A stretch of DNA of 52,893 bases. It comes from Kutzneria sp. Lineage in GTDB: Bacteria > Actinomycetota > Actinomycetes > Mycobacteriales > Pseudonocardiaceae. Positions 32,147-41,243 of the stretch are shown one piece after another. The notes beneath the pieces are model-generated. The model saw nothing but the letters and a program-made list of their open reading frames with translations, was not told the origin of the DNA and made no database searches. The position numbers were made by a program, and so were the translations under genes. Position 1 is the stretch's first letter; every line of letters starts with the position of its first letter. The stretch covers positions 1 to 52,893 of the forward strand of contig JAFAZC010000003.1 in assembly GCA_019239965.1 (NCBI GenBank). Reading direction: 5' to 3'.

Positions 32147-33315
32147 GGACCGTGTCCGTCGACCCCATTGATCTCCTCGGCGTCGGAACGCTGTTCTCCG
32201 AGGAGGAAAGGCTGATCGCCGACACCGTTCGACGCTTCGTCGAGGACAGGGTGCGTCCCACTATCGGCCGGTGGTTCGCCGAGGGCACGTTCCCCAGGGA
32301 GTTGGTGTCCGAACTCGGTGCGCTCGGGGTGTTCGGGATGCACCTGACCGGCTACGGCTGCGCCGGGGCGACCGCGACCGCCTACGGCATCGCCTGTATG
32401 GAACTGGAGGCCGCCGACAGCGGCCTGCGCAGTCTGGTGTCCGTGCAGGGATCGCTGGCCATGACCGCGATCCACAGGTTCGGCTCGGAAGAGCAGAAGC
32501 AGCGGTGGTTGCCGGCGATGGCCGCCGGTGACGCGATCGGCTGCTTCGGGCTGACCGAGCCGGACTTCGGCAGCGATCCGGCTGGAATGCGGACAACCGC
32601 CCGCCGTGACGGTGACAACTGGGTGCTCAACGGCGCCAAGATGTGGATCACCAACGGTGGCATTGCCGACGTCGCGGTGGTGTGGGCTCGCGCCGAGGAA
32701 GGCATAAAGGGGTTCCTTGTTCCTCGTGGCACCAAGGGTTTCACCACACGGGACATCGAGAACAAACTGTCGCTGCGCGCCTCGGTGACCTCCGAACTGA
32801 TCCTGACCGACTGCGTGCTGCGCGCCGAAGCCGTTCTCGCCGGCGGCCGTGGGCTACGTGCTCCCCTGTCCTGTCTCAACGAGGCGAGGTACGGCATCCT
32901 GTGGGGCGCGGTCGGGGCAGCACGTGACTGCTACGTCACGGCGGTGGACTACGCCAAGACCCGGATCCAGTTCGGTCGTCCGATCGCCGGTTTCCAGCTG
33001 ACCCAGGCCAAGCTGGTCGACATGGCTCTGGAACTGGAGAAGGCCTACCTGACCGCACAACACATCGGACGACTCAAGGACGCCGGCCGATGCGATCCAG
33101 CGCACGTGAGCTTCGGCAAGCTGAACAACGTGCGGGCGGCGCTGACAATCGCCCGCGAGGCACGCACGATCCTGGCTGCCAGCGGGGTCACCACAGAGTA
33201 CTCGGTGCTGCGGCACGCCAACAACCTGGAGTCCGTGCTGACCTATGAGGGCACCAGCGAGATCCACACGCTGGTGCTCGGCGAGGCGATCACCGGCATC
33301 GGCTCCTACCGGTGA
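32143..33315 (+). CDS. Acyl-CoA dehydrogenase, glutaryl-CoA dehydrogenase type
   Basis: A 390-residue flavoenzyme from a GTG overlapping the ALDH stop; a second GTG at 32152 is an alternative. It carries FGLTEPDFGSDPAGM and WVLNGAKMWITNGGIADVAVVW (FAD/substrate contacts), RYGILWGAVGAARD, and the catalytic base Glu369 in YEGTSEIHTLVLGEAITGI. These blocks follow glutaryl-CoA dehydrogenase rather than short-chain enzymes. GCDH oxidises and decarboxylates glutaryl-CoA to crotonyl-CoA in lysine, hydroxylysine and tryptophan catabolism. It is translationally coupled to both neighbours by 4-base overlaps, so ALDH, GCDH and E1 act as one unit. Confidence 0.9.
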   Translation: MRTVSVDPIDLLGVGTLFSEEERLIADTVRRFVEDRVRPTIGRWFAEGTFPRELVSELGALGVFGMHLTGYGCAGATATAYGIACMELEAADSGLRSLVSVQGSLAMTAIHRFGSEEQKQRWLPAMAAGDAIGCFGLTEPDFGSDPAGMRTTARRDGDNWVLNGAKMWITNGGIADVAVVWARAEEGIKGFLVPRGTKGFTTRDIENKLSLRASVTSELILTDCVLRAEAVLAGGRGLRAPLSCLNEARYGILWGAVGAARDCYVTAVDYAKTRIQFGRPIAGFQLTQAKLVDMALELEKAYLTAQHIGRLKDAGRCDPAHVSFGKLNNVRAALTIAREARTILAASGVTTEYSVLRHANNLESVLTYEGTSEIHTLVLGEAITGIGSYR

Positions 33316-35468
33316 CCGAGGAGATCGACGAGCATTTCATCGCGTCGGTCCGCGGGATGCGCGCCGGCGCGGCCCATCCGCTCGCGGACTCCGATCGGCT
33401 GCTCGAGCTGTTCGACGCGCAGCTGGGCAGCAGGCATCTCGATCTCGCCGCGCGCCAGCTCCGCGGACGAGGCCTCGGCTACTACACGATCGGTTCGTCC
33501 GGGCACGAGGGAAACGTCGCCATCGCGGCGGCACTGCGGCCCACCGATCCCGCACTGCTGCACTATCGTTCCGGCGCCTTCTACCTGGAACGGACCCGCC
33601 AGGTCCCCGGCCAACACGGACTTCGCGACGTGCTGGCCGGCATGATGGCCGCCGCCAGCGAGCCGATCGCCGGCGGTCGGCACAAGGTGTTCGGCAACCA
33701 CGACGCCGCGGTCATTCCGCAGACCTCGACGATCGCTTCGCATCTGCCCCGCGCGGTCGGCGTCGCCTTCGCGATCGACCGGGCACGCAAGCTCGGAGTG
33801 GATTCGCCGTGGCCGGCCGATGCGCTCGCGGTGTGCAGCTTCGGTGACGCCTCCGCCAACCACTCAACCGCGACCGGTGCGATCAACACCGCGATCTATT
33901 GTGGGTACCAACGACTTCCGATGCCTCTGCTGCTGGTGTGCGAGGACAACGGACTCGGGATCAGCGTGCCGACACCGGCCGGCTGGATCGCCTCGGCCTA
34001 CGGTTCCCGTCCCGGCCTGAAGTACTTCTCCGCAAGCGGATTCGATCTGCTCGAGGCGTTGCGTACGGCGCGCCAGGCGGCAGAATGGGTGCGGCGCAAG
34101 CGAATGCCCGCGTTTCTGCATCTGTCCACCGTCCGGCTGATGGGACACGCCGGCTCGGACGCGGAGATCGCCTATCGCGAACGTACTCAGATCGTCGCGG
34201 AGCTCGCCCGCGATCCGCTGCTGGGCACCGCCGAACTGTTGGTGTCCACCAATGTCCTGTCGCCAACCGAAGTGCTCGAGCGCTACGAGGCGAAGCGCGC
34301 CGAAGTGCTGGTGCTCGCCGAGCAGATCGCGGTGCAGCCGCCACTGAGAAGTGCCGAGGCGGTGATGGCGCCGCTCGCTCCGCGCCGGCCGAGGCTGGTC
34401 ACCGAGCGGGCCGCGGCGCTCGCCCCGCCGGCCGCGGCTGGCGCCGGCGGGGCGGCGGCTGAGCGGCTCACCCTGGCGCAGTCGATCAACCGCACACTCG
34501 GTGAACTGCTCGACCGTAACCCCCGAATAGTGATATTCGGCCAGGACATCGCCCGCAAAGGGGGCGTGTACGGCGTCACCAGGGGCCTGCGGCACAATGC
34601 CGGTGCCGCAAGGGTATTCGACACACTGCTTGACGAGCAGTCGATTCTCGGCCTCGGGCTCGGCGCCGGGCTGTCTGGTCTACTTCCGGTTCCCGAAATC
34701 CAGTACCTGGCCTACCTGCACAACGCGGCCGACCAGATCCGGGGTGAGGCGGCGACATTGAGCTTCTTCTCCTCCGGCAGGTACCGCAATCCGCTGGTCC
34801 TGCGGATCGCCTCCTACGGCTACCAGAAGGGCTTCGGCGGCCATTTCCACAACGACAACGCCGTTGGCGCGCTGCGGGACATTCCCGGCGTGGTGATCGC
34901 CTCGCCGGCGCGGCCCGATGACGCCGCCGCGATGCTGCGCACCTGCGTTGCCGCCGCTGAGGTGGATGGCAGCGTCTGCGTGTTCCTAGAACCGATAGCC
35001 CTCTACCACACCCGTGATCTGTACGTCGAGGGCGATGAGGGCTGGCTGGCCGGCCGGCCTAACGAACACGCGGCGATCGGCAGCGGACGAACCCACGGTG
35101 ACGGAACCGACTTGACGCTGGTGTCCTTCGGCAACGGGCTGCGGCTGAGTCTGCGGGCAGCAAGGCGGTTGGCCGCCGACGGCGTGTCGTGTCGAGTGCT
35201 CGACCTGCGCTGGCTCGCCCCGCTGCCGGTCGACGACCTGATGCGTGAGGCAGAAGCCACCGGCAGCGTGCTCGTGGTGGACGAAACCCGGCGCACTGGC
35301 GGGGCCTCCGAGGGAATCCTCGCCGCGCTGGTCGACAACGGGTTCACCGGCCAGGTCGACAGGGTCACCAGCGAGGACAGCTTCATCCCGCTCGGCGACG
35401 CCGCACTGTCGGTGCTGCTGTCCGAGGACGCGGTTTACCGGGCGGCGATCAACTTGCTCACACCGTGA
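33312..35468 (+). CDS. 2-oxoacid dehydrogenase E1 component, fused alpha and beta subunits
   Basis: A 718-residue fusion beginning at a GTG overlapping the GCDH stop by 4 bases. Residues 1-340 are E1-alpha: RGRGLGYYTIGSSGHEGNVA, then the thiamine-diphosphate site around FGDASANHSTATGAINTA and LLLVCEDNGLGISVPTP. A Pro/Ala linker near residue 365-385 leads to E1-beta: LTLAQSINRTLGELLDRNP, IVIFGQDIARKGGVYGVTRG, EIQYLAYLHNAADQIRGE, and the transketolase C-terminal fold ending DSFIPLGDAALSVLL. Such E1s decarboxylate branched-chain or other 2-oxoacids. With GCDH alongside, 2-oxoadipate to glutaryl-CoA is attractive but unproven. No E2/E3 genes are nearby, so these must be supplied from elsewhere. 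Confidence 0.88.
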   Translation: MTEEIDEHFIASVRGMRAGAAHPLADSDRLLELFDAQLGSRHLDLAARQLRGRGLGYYTIGSSGHEGNVAIAAALRPTDPALLHYRSGAFYLERTRQVPGQHGLRDVLAGMMAAASEPIAGGRHKVFGNHDAAVIPQTSTIASHLPRAVGVAFAIDRARKLGVDSPWPADALAVCSFGDASANHSTATGAINTAIYCGYQRLPMPLLLVCEDNGLGISVPTPAGWIASAYGSRPGLKYFSASGFDLLEALRTARQAAEWVRRKRMPAFLHLSTVRLMGHAGSDAEIAYRERTQIVAELARDPLLGTAELLVSTNVLSPTEVLERYEAKRAEVLVLAEQIAVQPPLRSAEAVMAPLAPRRPRLVTERAAALAPPAAAGAGGAAAERLTLAQSINRTLGELLDRNPRIVIFGQDIARKGGVYGVTRGLRHNAGAARVFDTLLDEQSILGLGLGAGLSGLLPVPEIQYLAYLHNAADQIRGEAATLSFFSSGRYRNPLVLRIASYGYQKGFGGHFHNDNAVGALRDIPGVVIASPARPDDAAAMLRTCVAAAEVDGSVCVFLEPIALYHTRDLYVEGDEGWLAGRPNEHAAIGSGRTHGDGTDLTLVSFGNGLRLSLRAARRLAADGVSCRVLDLRWLAPLPVDDLMREAEATGSVLVVDETRRTGGASEGILAALVDNGFTGQVDRVTSEDSFIPLGDAALSVLLSEDAVYRAAINLLTP

Positions 35469-35799
35469 ACAACGACACAGAACCCGCAACGGCGCGAATC
35501 GTCCTCGGTCTTCGGTTGATGGATTCAGCCGTCCGGTTGGCAGTAGTCGCCAACGGCGGCGCGAAGGACTTACGATGGCACGCCGCGGGACACCACATGA
35601 CGGGACCACCCGCGACGGGGGGATGACAGGAGCGGCGAACGGGTCGACGCGACAACGGACCCGGGACTGGAAGGTACGTAGCGGAATGGGACACAGCCTC
35701 GCCTACCGGGCTTCGCACACGCCGCAGCCGACTGTGGTGACCGACCTGGCGACGAGCGTGCGACCGCGTCCTCCGTCCTCGGCGGAGGCGACCGGGGCG

Positions 35800-36954
35800 A
35801 TGATCCGCATCCGCTCCTTCCTCGACGACACGTCTCCCCCAACCCCGTGTCTGGTGCTCGACCTGCGCACGGTGCGGGAGCGCTATCTGCAGCTGGCATG
35901 GGCTTTCGGTCCGACCGAGTCCCGTACCGGGGCCCGCTTGTGCTACGCCGTCAAGGCCAATCCCGCCCCCGAGGTGGTCCGCTTGCTCGTCGGGCTCGGC
36001 GCCCGCTTCGACGCGGCCAGCGTTCCCGAGATAGAGCTGTGCCTGTCCTGTGGTGCCAGTCCCGACGACATCTCCTACGGCAATACGATCAAGAAGCGCG
36101 CCGACATCGCCAGGGCCCACGCGCTCGGCGTGCACCTGTTCACCTCCGACAGCATCGACGACGTCTCCGCCATCGCCGAATGCGCACCGGGATCGTCGGT
36201 GTTCTGCCGGATACTGCTGGCCGACACGGGATCGCTGACTCCGTTCGGCGCGAAGTTCGGCTGTTCGGCGAGCATGGCCGAGGATCTGCTCGCCACCGCG
36301 GCACGACTCGGTCTCCGGCCGGCCGGCGTCGCGTTCCACGTCGGCTCGCAACAGCCGGACCCGGGCGTGTGGGACACCGGCATCGCCACAGCCGCCGACA
36401 TCACAGCGAGGCTGGCCGCCCGAGGCATCATGCTGCCCATGCTCAACGTCGGCGGCGGGCTGCCAGGCCAGTACACCCAGGCCGTACCGCCGTTTGCGAG
36501 CTACGCCGCGGCGATCACGGCGTCAGTGTGCCGGCATTTCGATCGGGTCCGCCTCGCCGCTCCGCGCGTGATGCTCGAACCTGGTCGGTGCCTCGTCGCC
36601 GACGCGGGTCTGCTGCGGGCCGAGGTGGTGCTCGTCTCCCGAAAGTCTACTGTGGACGATCGGAGATGGGTATACCTCGACGTCGGCCGCTATGGCGGGC
36701 TGGCCGAAACCGAGCAGGAGTACATCACCTACCGGCTGGAGACGCCGGGACGTGGCGGCCCGACGGGGCCGGTGTACCTCGCCGGGCCAACCTGTGACGG
36801 TGACGACGTGCTCTACCAACACACCGTGTACGAGCTACCGATGGACCTGCGCCAGGGCGACCCTGTCGACTTCCTGAGCGCGGGTGCCTACACCGCCAGC
36901 TACTCCTCGGTGGCGTTCAACGGGTTCCCGCCGCTGGTGACCCACTGCATCTGA
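35800..36954 (+). CDS. PLP-dependent ornithine/lysine-type decarboxylase (fold III)
   Basis: Family similarity begins at MIRIRSFLDDTSPPTPCLVLD, so the ATG at 35800 is used (384 residues, GGAGG 11 bases upstream). The frame is open further back, and ATGs at 35575 (good AAGGA site), 35623 and 35686 cannot be excluded. The PLP lysine is Lys52 in CYAVKANPAPE; GNTIKKRADI, FHVGSQQ, LNVGGGLPG and MLEPGRCLVADAG bind cofactor phosphate and substrate; Cys332 in GPTCDGDDVL is the catalytic cysteine contributed across the dimer. This is the alanine-racemase-fold ODC/LDC/arginine decarboxylase group. With speD and speE next, it should make putrescine or cadaverine for polyamine synthesis. Confidence 0.87.
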   Translation: MIRIRSFLDDTSPPTPCLVLDLRTVRERYLQLAWAFGPTESRTGARLCYAVKANPAPEVVRLLVGLGARFDAASVPEIELCLSCGASPDDISYGNTIKKRADIARAHALGVHLFTSDSIDDVSAIAECAPGSSVFCRILLADTGSLTPFGAKFGCSASMAEDLLATAARLGLRPAGVAFHVGSQQPDPGVWDTGIATAADITARLAARGIMLPMLNVGGGLPGQYTQAVPPFASYAAAITASVCRHFDRVRLAAPRVMLEPGRCLVADAGLLRAEVVLVSRKSTVDDRRWVYLDVGRYGGLAETEQEYITYRLETPGRGGPTGPVYLAGPTCDGDDVLYQHTVYELPMDLRQGDPVDFLSAGAYTASYSSVAFNGFPPLVTHCI

Positions 36955-37050
36955 CCTTGTCGCAACAACCTTGTACCGCAATACGATCCAACCGCCGCTT
37001 CAGTGGTGTCGGGGTGCCGATGGGGCCGGGAGCACAGACGGGAGTGATAG

Positions 37051-37470
37051 ATGGCCGGAGCACACGGCTCGGTCCAGACCGTGAGAACGTTCACCGGGCA
37101 GCACGTCCTCGCCGACATGGAGGGCGTCGAACCGGCCCTGTTGGACGACGAGCATCGGCTGCGCGAGATCCTGGCCACCGTGCTCGACCAGGCGGGGGCC
37201 ACCGTGCTCGAGGTGACCTCGAAACGGTTCTCGCCGCAGGGAGTCACGGTGCTCGCCCTGCTGTCGGAGTCGCATGCCTCCCTGCACACCTATCCGGAGT
37301 TCGGGTCGGTCTTCGTCGACGTCTTCACCTGTGGCCACCGCGCCGACCCGGAGTTCGCCGTGCACCTGCTCGCCGAGGCGCTGCACACGCCGGTGGCCCA
37401 CACCAAGACCATCCGCCGCGGCAGGGACGACTGGCGTCCGGACGCACCACCATCTACCGGGGGATTGTGA
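37051..37470 (+). CDS. speD: S-adenosylmethionine decarboxylase proenzyme (bacterial SpeH/SpeD type)
   Basis: A 139-residue protein, the size of class 1B bacterial AdoMet decarboxylases. The self-cleavage site is Glu73-Ser74 in ALLSESHASLHTYPE; Ser74 becomes the pyruvoyl group. The conserved FVDVFTCGHRADPE around residue 90 and the C-terminal IRRGR region complete the fold. It makes decarboxylated SAM, the aminopropyl donor for spermidine synthase. The gene sits 96 bases after the decarboxylase and 7 bases before speE. Confidence 0.93.
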   Translation: MAGAHGSVQTVRTFTGQHVLADMEGVEPALLDDEHRLREILATVLDQAGATVLEVTSKRFSPQGVTVLALLSESHASLHTYPEFGSVFVDVFTCGHRADPEFAVHLLAEALHTPVAHTKTIRRGRDDWRPDAPPSTGGL

Positions 37471-37477
37471 GGGCACG

Positions 37478-38368
37478 TTGACCACCACCGAACGCACCCT
37501 GCGGATCCGGGAGCCCGTCGGCACAGGGCTGACCAGGGTCTGGGACATCGAGGAAGTCCTTTGGGAGGGCGACACCCCCTTCCAACACGTCGTGATCGCG
37601 AGGACCGCCCAGGGGATCTCACTGTTCTGCGACAGCGACCGGCAGAGCACCGAATTCAGCCAACTCGTCTACCACGAGGCACTCGTGGTGCCGGCACTGC
37701 TGCTCGCCGACCAGGTGGGGTCCGTCCTCGTGATCGGCTCGAGCGAAGGGGTGGCCTGCCAGCTCGCGGCGTCCGCCGGCGCCAGTAGGGTCGACCATGT
37801 CGACATTGACACCGAGGCGGTCCGGCGCTGCGCGGAACACCTGCCCTATGGCTACACCGTGTCGGAGCTGGCCAGCGCCGAGCGCGGTGACGGTCCGATC
37901 CGGATGCACTACACCGACGGGTGGGCGTTCGTGGCTGACGCGGCAGCCGGTTCACATCGGTACGACATCGTGCTCATCGACCTGCCCGATGAGCACACGG
38001 ACGCCTCGGCTCAGCACAACCGCTTGTACGGCACGGAGTTCCTCCGGATGTGCCGGTCGATTCTCGCCACCGGAGGAGTGGTCGCCAACCAGGCCGGCTG
38101 TCCGACGCTGTGGCGCAACGAGACTCTGCTCTCGTCGTGGCGGCGCTACACCGAGACGTTCGGTACAACCGCCTACTTCGGCTCGGACGAACACGAGTGG
38201 GCCTTCCTGTTCGGCAAAGCCGACGAGACGCCCGATCCGGTCGCGCTGATGATCGATCGGTTGTCCCGCTGCGCCTACCAACCCACCTCCATCGACGCAC
38301 AGGCGCTTGCCGGGTGTTCGGTGCCGCCCTACCAGGTCCGGCACCTGTCACCGACGGCTCACCGATAG
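37478..38368 (+). CDS. speE: Spermidine synthase-like aminopropyltransferase
   Basis: Translation probably starts at a TTG (37478) with GAGGG just upstream, giving 296 residues; this avoids a long overlap with speD. The fold is that of spermidine synthase: IEEVLWEGDTPFQHVVIAR, STEFSQLVYHEALVVPALLL, the SAM-type strand VLVIGSSEGVACQLAA (usually VLxIGGGDGG), the acidic HVDIDTEAV, and RYDIVLIDLPDEHTDASAQH. The glycine-rich loop is altered to GSSEG, so substrate or rate may differ. It is expected to move the aminopropyl group from decarboxylated SAM to putrescine or cadaverine. It ends overlapping the convergent SDR gene by 10 bases. Confidence 0.85.
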   Translation: MTTTERTLRIREPVGTGLTRVWDIEEVLWEGDTPFQHVVIARTAQGISLFCDSDRQSTEFSQLVYHEALVVPALLLADQVGSVLVIGSSEGVACQLAASAGASRVDHVDIDTEAVRRCAEHLPYGYTVSELASAERGDGPIRMHYTDGWAFVADAAAGSHRYDIVLIDLPDEHTDASAQHNRLYGTEFLRMCRSILATGGVVANQAGCPTLWRNETLLSSWRRYTETFGTTAYFGSDEHEWAFLFGKADETPDPVALMIDRLSRCAYQPTSIDAQALAGCSVPPYQVRHLSPTAHR

Positions 38369-39066
38369 GCGTGCTGGCCGACCGGACGGATGATGATCTC
38401 GTTGATGTCGACGGTCGCCGGCTGTCCAACGGCGTAGAGCACGGCCCGCGCCACGTCGTGCGGTTCCAGCTTGGGATCGTCCCTGCGATCAGCCGGGATC
38501 GCGGCGGTGTCGACCAGACCCGGCTGGATCAGCGTCACCCGCACGCCGGTGCCGACACATTCCGCCCTGATCGCCTGGGCAAGTCCGGTGACCGCCCACT
38601 TGGTGGCCGAGTACAGGCTGCCCGGCCGGACGCCGCGTCCGGACGCCGACCCGGTCAGCACCAGGTGTCCCCCCGTGCGAACCAGAGCCGGCAGCACCGC
38701 CCGCGAGGTGAGCGCCGGCCCGCACACGTTGGTGACGACCATGTCCCGCCATCGCTGCGGGCTCTCTCCTCCCGCGCCGAGGAACGAGGTTGTCAGGCTC
38801 ATACCCGCGTTGGCGAACACCGCGTCGATCCGGCCGAACGCCTGCTCGGCACGGCTGACCAGTTCGGTGACCTGTGTCCAGTCGCCGACGTCGCACGGGA
38901 CGTCGACCACCCGGTCCGGCCCGCCGAGTCCGGCGGCGAACGCCGCGAGCCGATCGGCGTCGCGTGCGGCGAGGACGACCCGATAACCGGCGTCGACGGC
39001 CAGCTGTGCGGTGGCCGCGCCGAGTCCTCCCGAGCCGCCCGTGACCAGGAACACTGGATCGGTCAT
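38359..39066 (-). CDS. Short-chain dehydrogenase/reductase
   Basis: A 235-residue classical SDR. The cofactor loop is VTGGSGGLGAATAQLA (residues 8-23); the structural NAG is in VFANAGMSL, the catalytic Ser in VLTGSASGRG and the YxxxK pair in SLYSATKWAVTG. A basic residue after the second strand (VLAARDADR) suggests NADP(H). Substrate is unknown. It converges on speE and follows the pknG operon divergently by about 40 bases, so it is probably transcribed alone. Confidence 0.87.
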   Translation of the reverse strand: MTDPVFLVTGGSGGLGAATAQLAVDAGYRVVLAARDADRLAAFAAGLGGPDRVVDVPCDVGDWTQVTELVSRAEQAFGRIDAVFANAGMSLTTSFLGAGGESPQRWRDMVVTNVCGPALTSRAVLPALVRTGGHLVLTGSASGRGVRPGSLYSATKWAVTGLAQAIRAECVGTGVRVTLIQPGLVDTAAIPADRRDDPKLEPHDVARAVLYAVGQPATVDINEIIIRPVGQHAYR

Positions 39067-39102
39067 AAGATGACCTTAGTGTGGCGTCGACCCCTCGCAC
39101 GG

Positions 39103-41241
39103 TCAGGTGAACGTCCTCGGCCGCACCGCATTGGCCCTGTCGACAAGGGTGGTCCGCTCCCGCCGCGTCTTGGCCAGCCTGGCCAACGTGCGGTAGCACC
39201 GCTCGAGGCCGAACCGCAGGTCCCGCTCGGTCAGCGGACAGCCCAGCACGCTGACATCCGTACCGTCGCCGCCGGCGAGCACCCAGTCGAACGCGGCGCA
39301 CAGCACCTGGGCGGTCAGTTCGGCACCACGCTCGGAGTCCAATCCCAGCCGTTCGAGCCGCTCGCCGGCCTCGATCAGGTCGATCACCGCCAGTTCGGTG
39401 GCGAGTCGGCCGCTTGTGCGCACCTTGATCGCGGCGACCTGCGCGGCGACATAGTGGCTCGAGCTGTCCGGTACCGAGTCCAGCGCCGCCACCGCCCATG
39501 AGCGGTGCCCCTGCGCCAACCGGGTCCTTGCCAGTCCGAACGCGGCGCTGACATAGGTGTGATCGGTGCGCCACACCAGTTCGTAGTAGCGCGCGGCGGC
39601 CTCCTGGTCCCCGCTGAGCTCGAGGCTGGCCGCCAACGCCAGCCGTGCCGCCGGCTCGCCTGGCAGCATGTCGTACACGGCGTCGAAGGCGGCACGAGCC
39701 TCGGTGGCGCGTCCCCGCGCGACCGCCACCAGCCCGCGATACCACCGCATCCGCCATCCGTCGGACGCCTCCGGTGACACCGAGTCGAGCACCTCGCCGG
39801 CGGCGGCGACCTCACGCAGGTCGATCAGCGCCCGGGCCCTGCGCATCAGTACTTCGGCGGTGACCACGGGAGCCGAGTCGAGCCCCTTGACAACCGCCGC
39901 CGGATCGGTTCCGGTCACTGTCGCCAGGTAGCCGGCCGCGGGGTCGTCGGCGTCCACCTGTGGCACCGGCAGCGCGGCGGCCACCTCGACCGGCTCGGGT
40001 ACCACCAACTCGGCCCGGCTGCCAAAGGTGTGCCGCTGTGGACTGAACACTGTGGACAGTCCCGGGGGCGGTTGGTCGCCGCCGATCGCGACAGCTTCAC
40101 GCAGCACTCCGACCAACTGGTCGGCCATCTCCTGCGCCGAGCCGAACCGCAGATCCGCATCCGGGTGCGTCGCACGTCGCAGGAACCGGTGATAGGACTC
40201 GAAAACCGCCAGCAGCGGAGCCTGGTCGGCGCCGGGCAGGCTGTGCTTGTGCCGACCCCGGTACTCCGGGATGTCGATGCTGAGCACGGCGAGCATCCTG
40301 CCGACGGTGTAGAGGTCCGAGGCCACCGACGGCGGGCGCTTGCCGAGCTCGGGTGCACTGTATCCGGCGGTGTAGAACAGCGGGCTCTCGTAGTCGTCCA
40401 TCCTGCGCACCGCACCGAGGTCGAGCAGTTTGAGCTGCTCGTCGGTCTGGATCACGTTGTCCGGCTTGAGGTCGCAGTACAGCAACCCCAGACCGTGCAG
40501 ATACCCCAACGCCGGCAACACCTCAAGGCCGTAGGCGATCACCTGCGGCAGGGGCAGCGGCTCACGCCGCCCATCCGCACCGCGGTGTGCGGAGGCGAGC
40601 TCGCGTAGCGAACTGCCGCCCACGTACTCCATGACGATGTAACCGAGGATCAGGCCGGTTCCCGGCTCCGGGTGCTGCACGAAGTTGTAGATCTTGACGA
40701 TGGTGGGGTGCTCTACCTCGGCGAGGAAGCGCCGCTCAGCAACGGCGGCGGCCATGGCGGTGGTGTCGCCGGTGTCGATCAGACCCTTCAGCACCACCCA
40801 TCGGTCGTTGACGTTGTGGTCACGGGCGAGGTAGATCCAGCCGAGCCCGCCGTAAGCCAGACAGCCGAGCACCTCATACTGCCCGCCGACCAGGTCGCCA
40901 GACCTCAGCTTGGGCAGGAAGGAGTACCGGGTGCCGCACCGCGGGCAGACACCCTCCGACTCCCCTGGGTGGCCGTCCTCACCACGCCCGACGGGGGCGT
41001 CACAGTGGCCGCAGAACCGCTTGGACTCCGCGACCACCGGGTTGTCCAGCACCGCGGCCACGGGATCCCGACAGGGCACCCTCGGCACCTCGACGAGGCC
41101 GGCGCCGAGCCGGCCCCGGCCCGCGGTCCGCGCCGACGCCGGCCGGGACGAAGGACGGCTCGGCGGACCCCACCCGTCGGTGCCCCGCCCGGTCGCGGGG
41201 GCGAGACCGGTGTCGGCTGGTTCCTCCCTGATGCCAGCCAT
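39103..41241 (-). CDS. pknG: Serine/threonine protein kinase G
   Basis: A 712-residue soluble kinase with the PknG domain order. A disordered N-terminus of about 70 residues is followed by a rubredoxin-like metal site formed by FCGHC (77-80) and CPRCG (99-102). The kinase domain follows (YGGLGWIYLARD loop, Lys152 in WVVLKGL, YCDLKPDN catalytic loop, LDLGAVR in place of DFG, APELGKRPPS). From residue 450 come TPR helices (EAAARYYELVWRTDHTYVSAAFG). In mycobacteria and corynebacteria PknG phosphorylates GarA/OdhI to control 2-oxoglutarate dehydrogenase and glutamate metabolism. Here it is the last gene of glnX-glnH-pknG, starting 2 bases after the glnH stop, the arrangement that links it to amino-acid sensing. 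Confidence 0.95.
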   Translation of the reverse strand: MAGIREEPADTGLAPATGRGTDGWGPPSRPSSRPASARTAGRGRLGAGLVEVPRVPCRDPVAAVLDNPVVAESKRFCGHCDAPVGRGEDGHPGESEGVCPRCGTRYSFLPKLRSGDLVGGQYEVLGCLAYGGLGWIYLARDHNVNDRWVVLKGLIDTGDTTAMAAAVAERRFLAEVEHPTIVKIYNFVQHPEPGTGLILGYIVMEYVGGSSLRELASAHRGADGRREPLPLPQVIAYGLEVLPALGYLHGLGLLYCDLKPDNVIQTDEQLKLLDLGAVRRMDDYESPLFYTAGYSAPELGKRPPSVASDLYTVGRMLAVLSIDIPEYRGRHKHSLPGADQAPLLAVFESYHRFLRRATHPDADLRFGSAQEMADQLVGVLREAVAIGGDQPPPGLSTVFSPQRHTFGSRAELVVPEPVEVAAALPVPQVDADDPAAGYLATVTGTDPAAVVKGLDSAPVVTAEVLMRRARALIDLREVAAAGEVLDSVSPEASDGWRMRWYRGLVAVARGRATEARAAFDAVYDMLPGEPAARLALAASLELSGDQEAAARYYELVWRTDHTYVSAAFGLARTRLAQGHRSWAVAALDSVPDSSSHYVAAQVAAIKVRTSGRLATELAVIDLIEAGERLERLGLDSERGAELTAQVLCAAFDWVLAGGDGTDVSVLGCPLTERDLRFGLERCYRTLARLAKTRRERTTLVDRANAVRPRTFT

Positions 41242-41243
41242 GC

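Noticed and set aside
38050..39501. Plus-strand frame of 483 codons across speE end, SDR and pknG end
   Set aside because: It is antisense to well-supported genes, with shadow-type composition and no motif.
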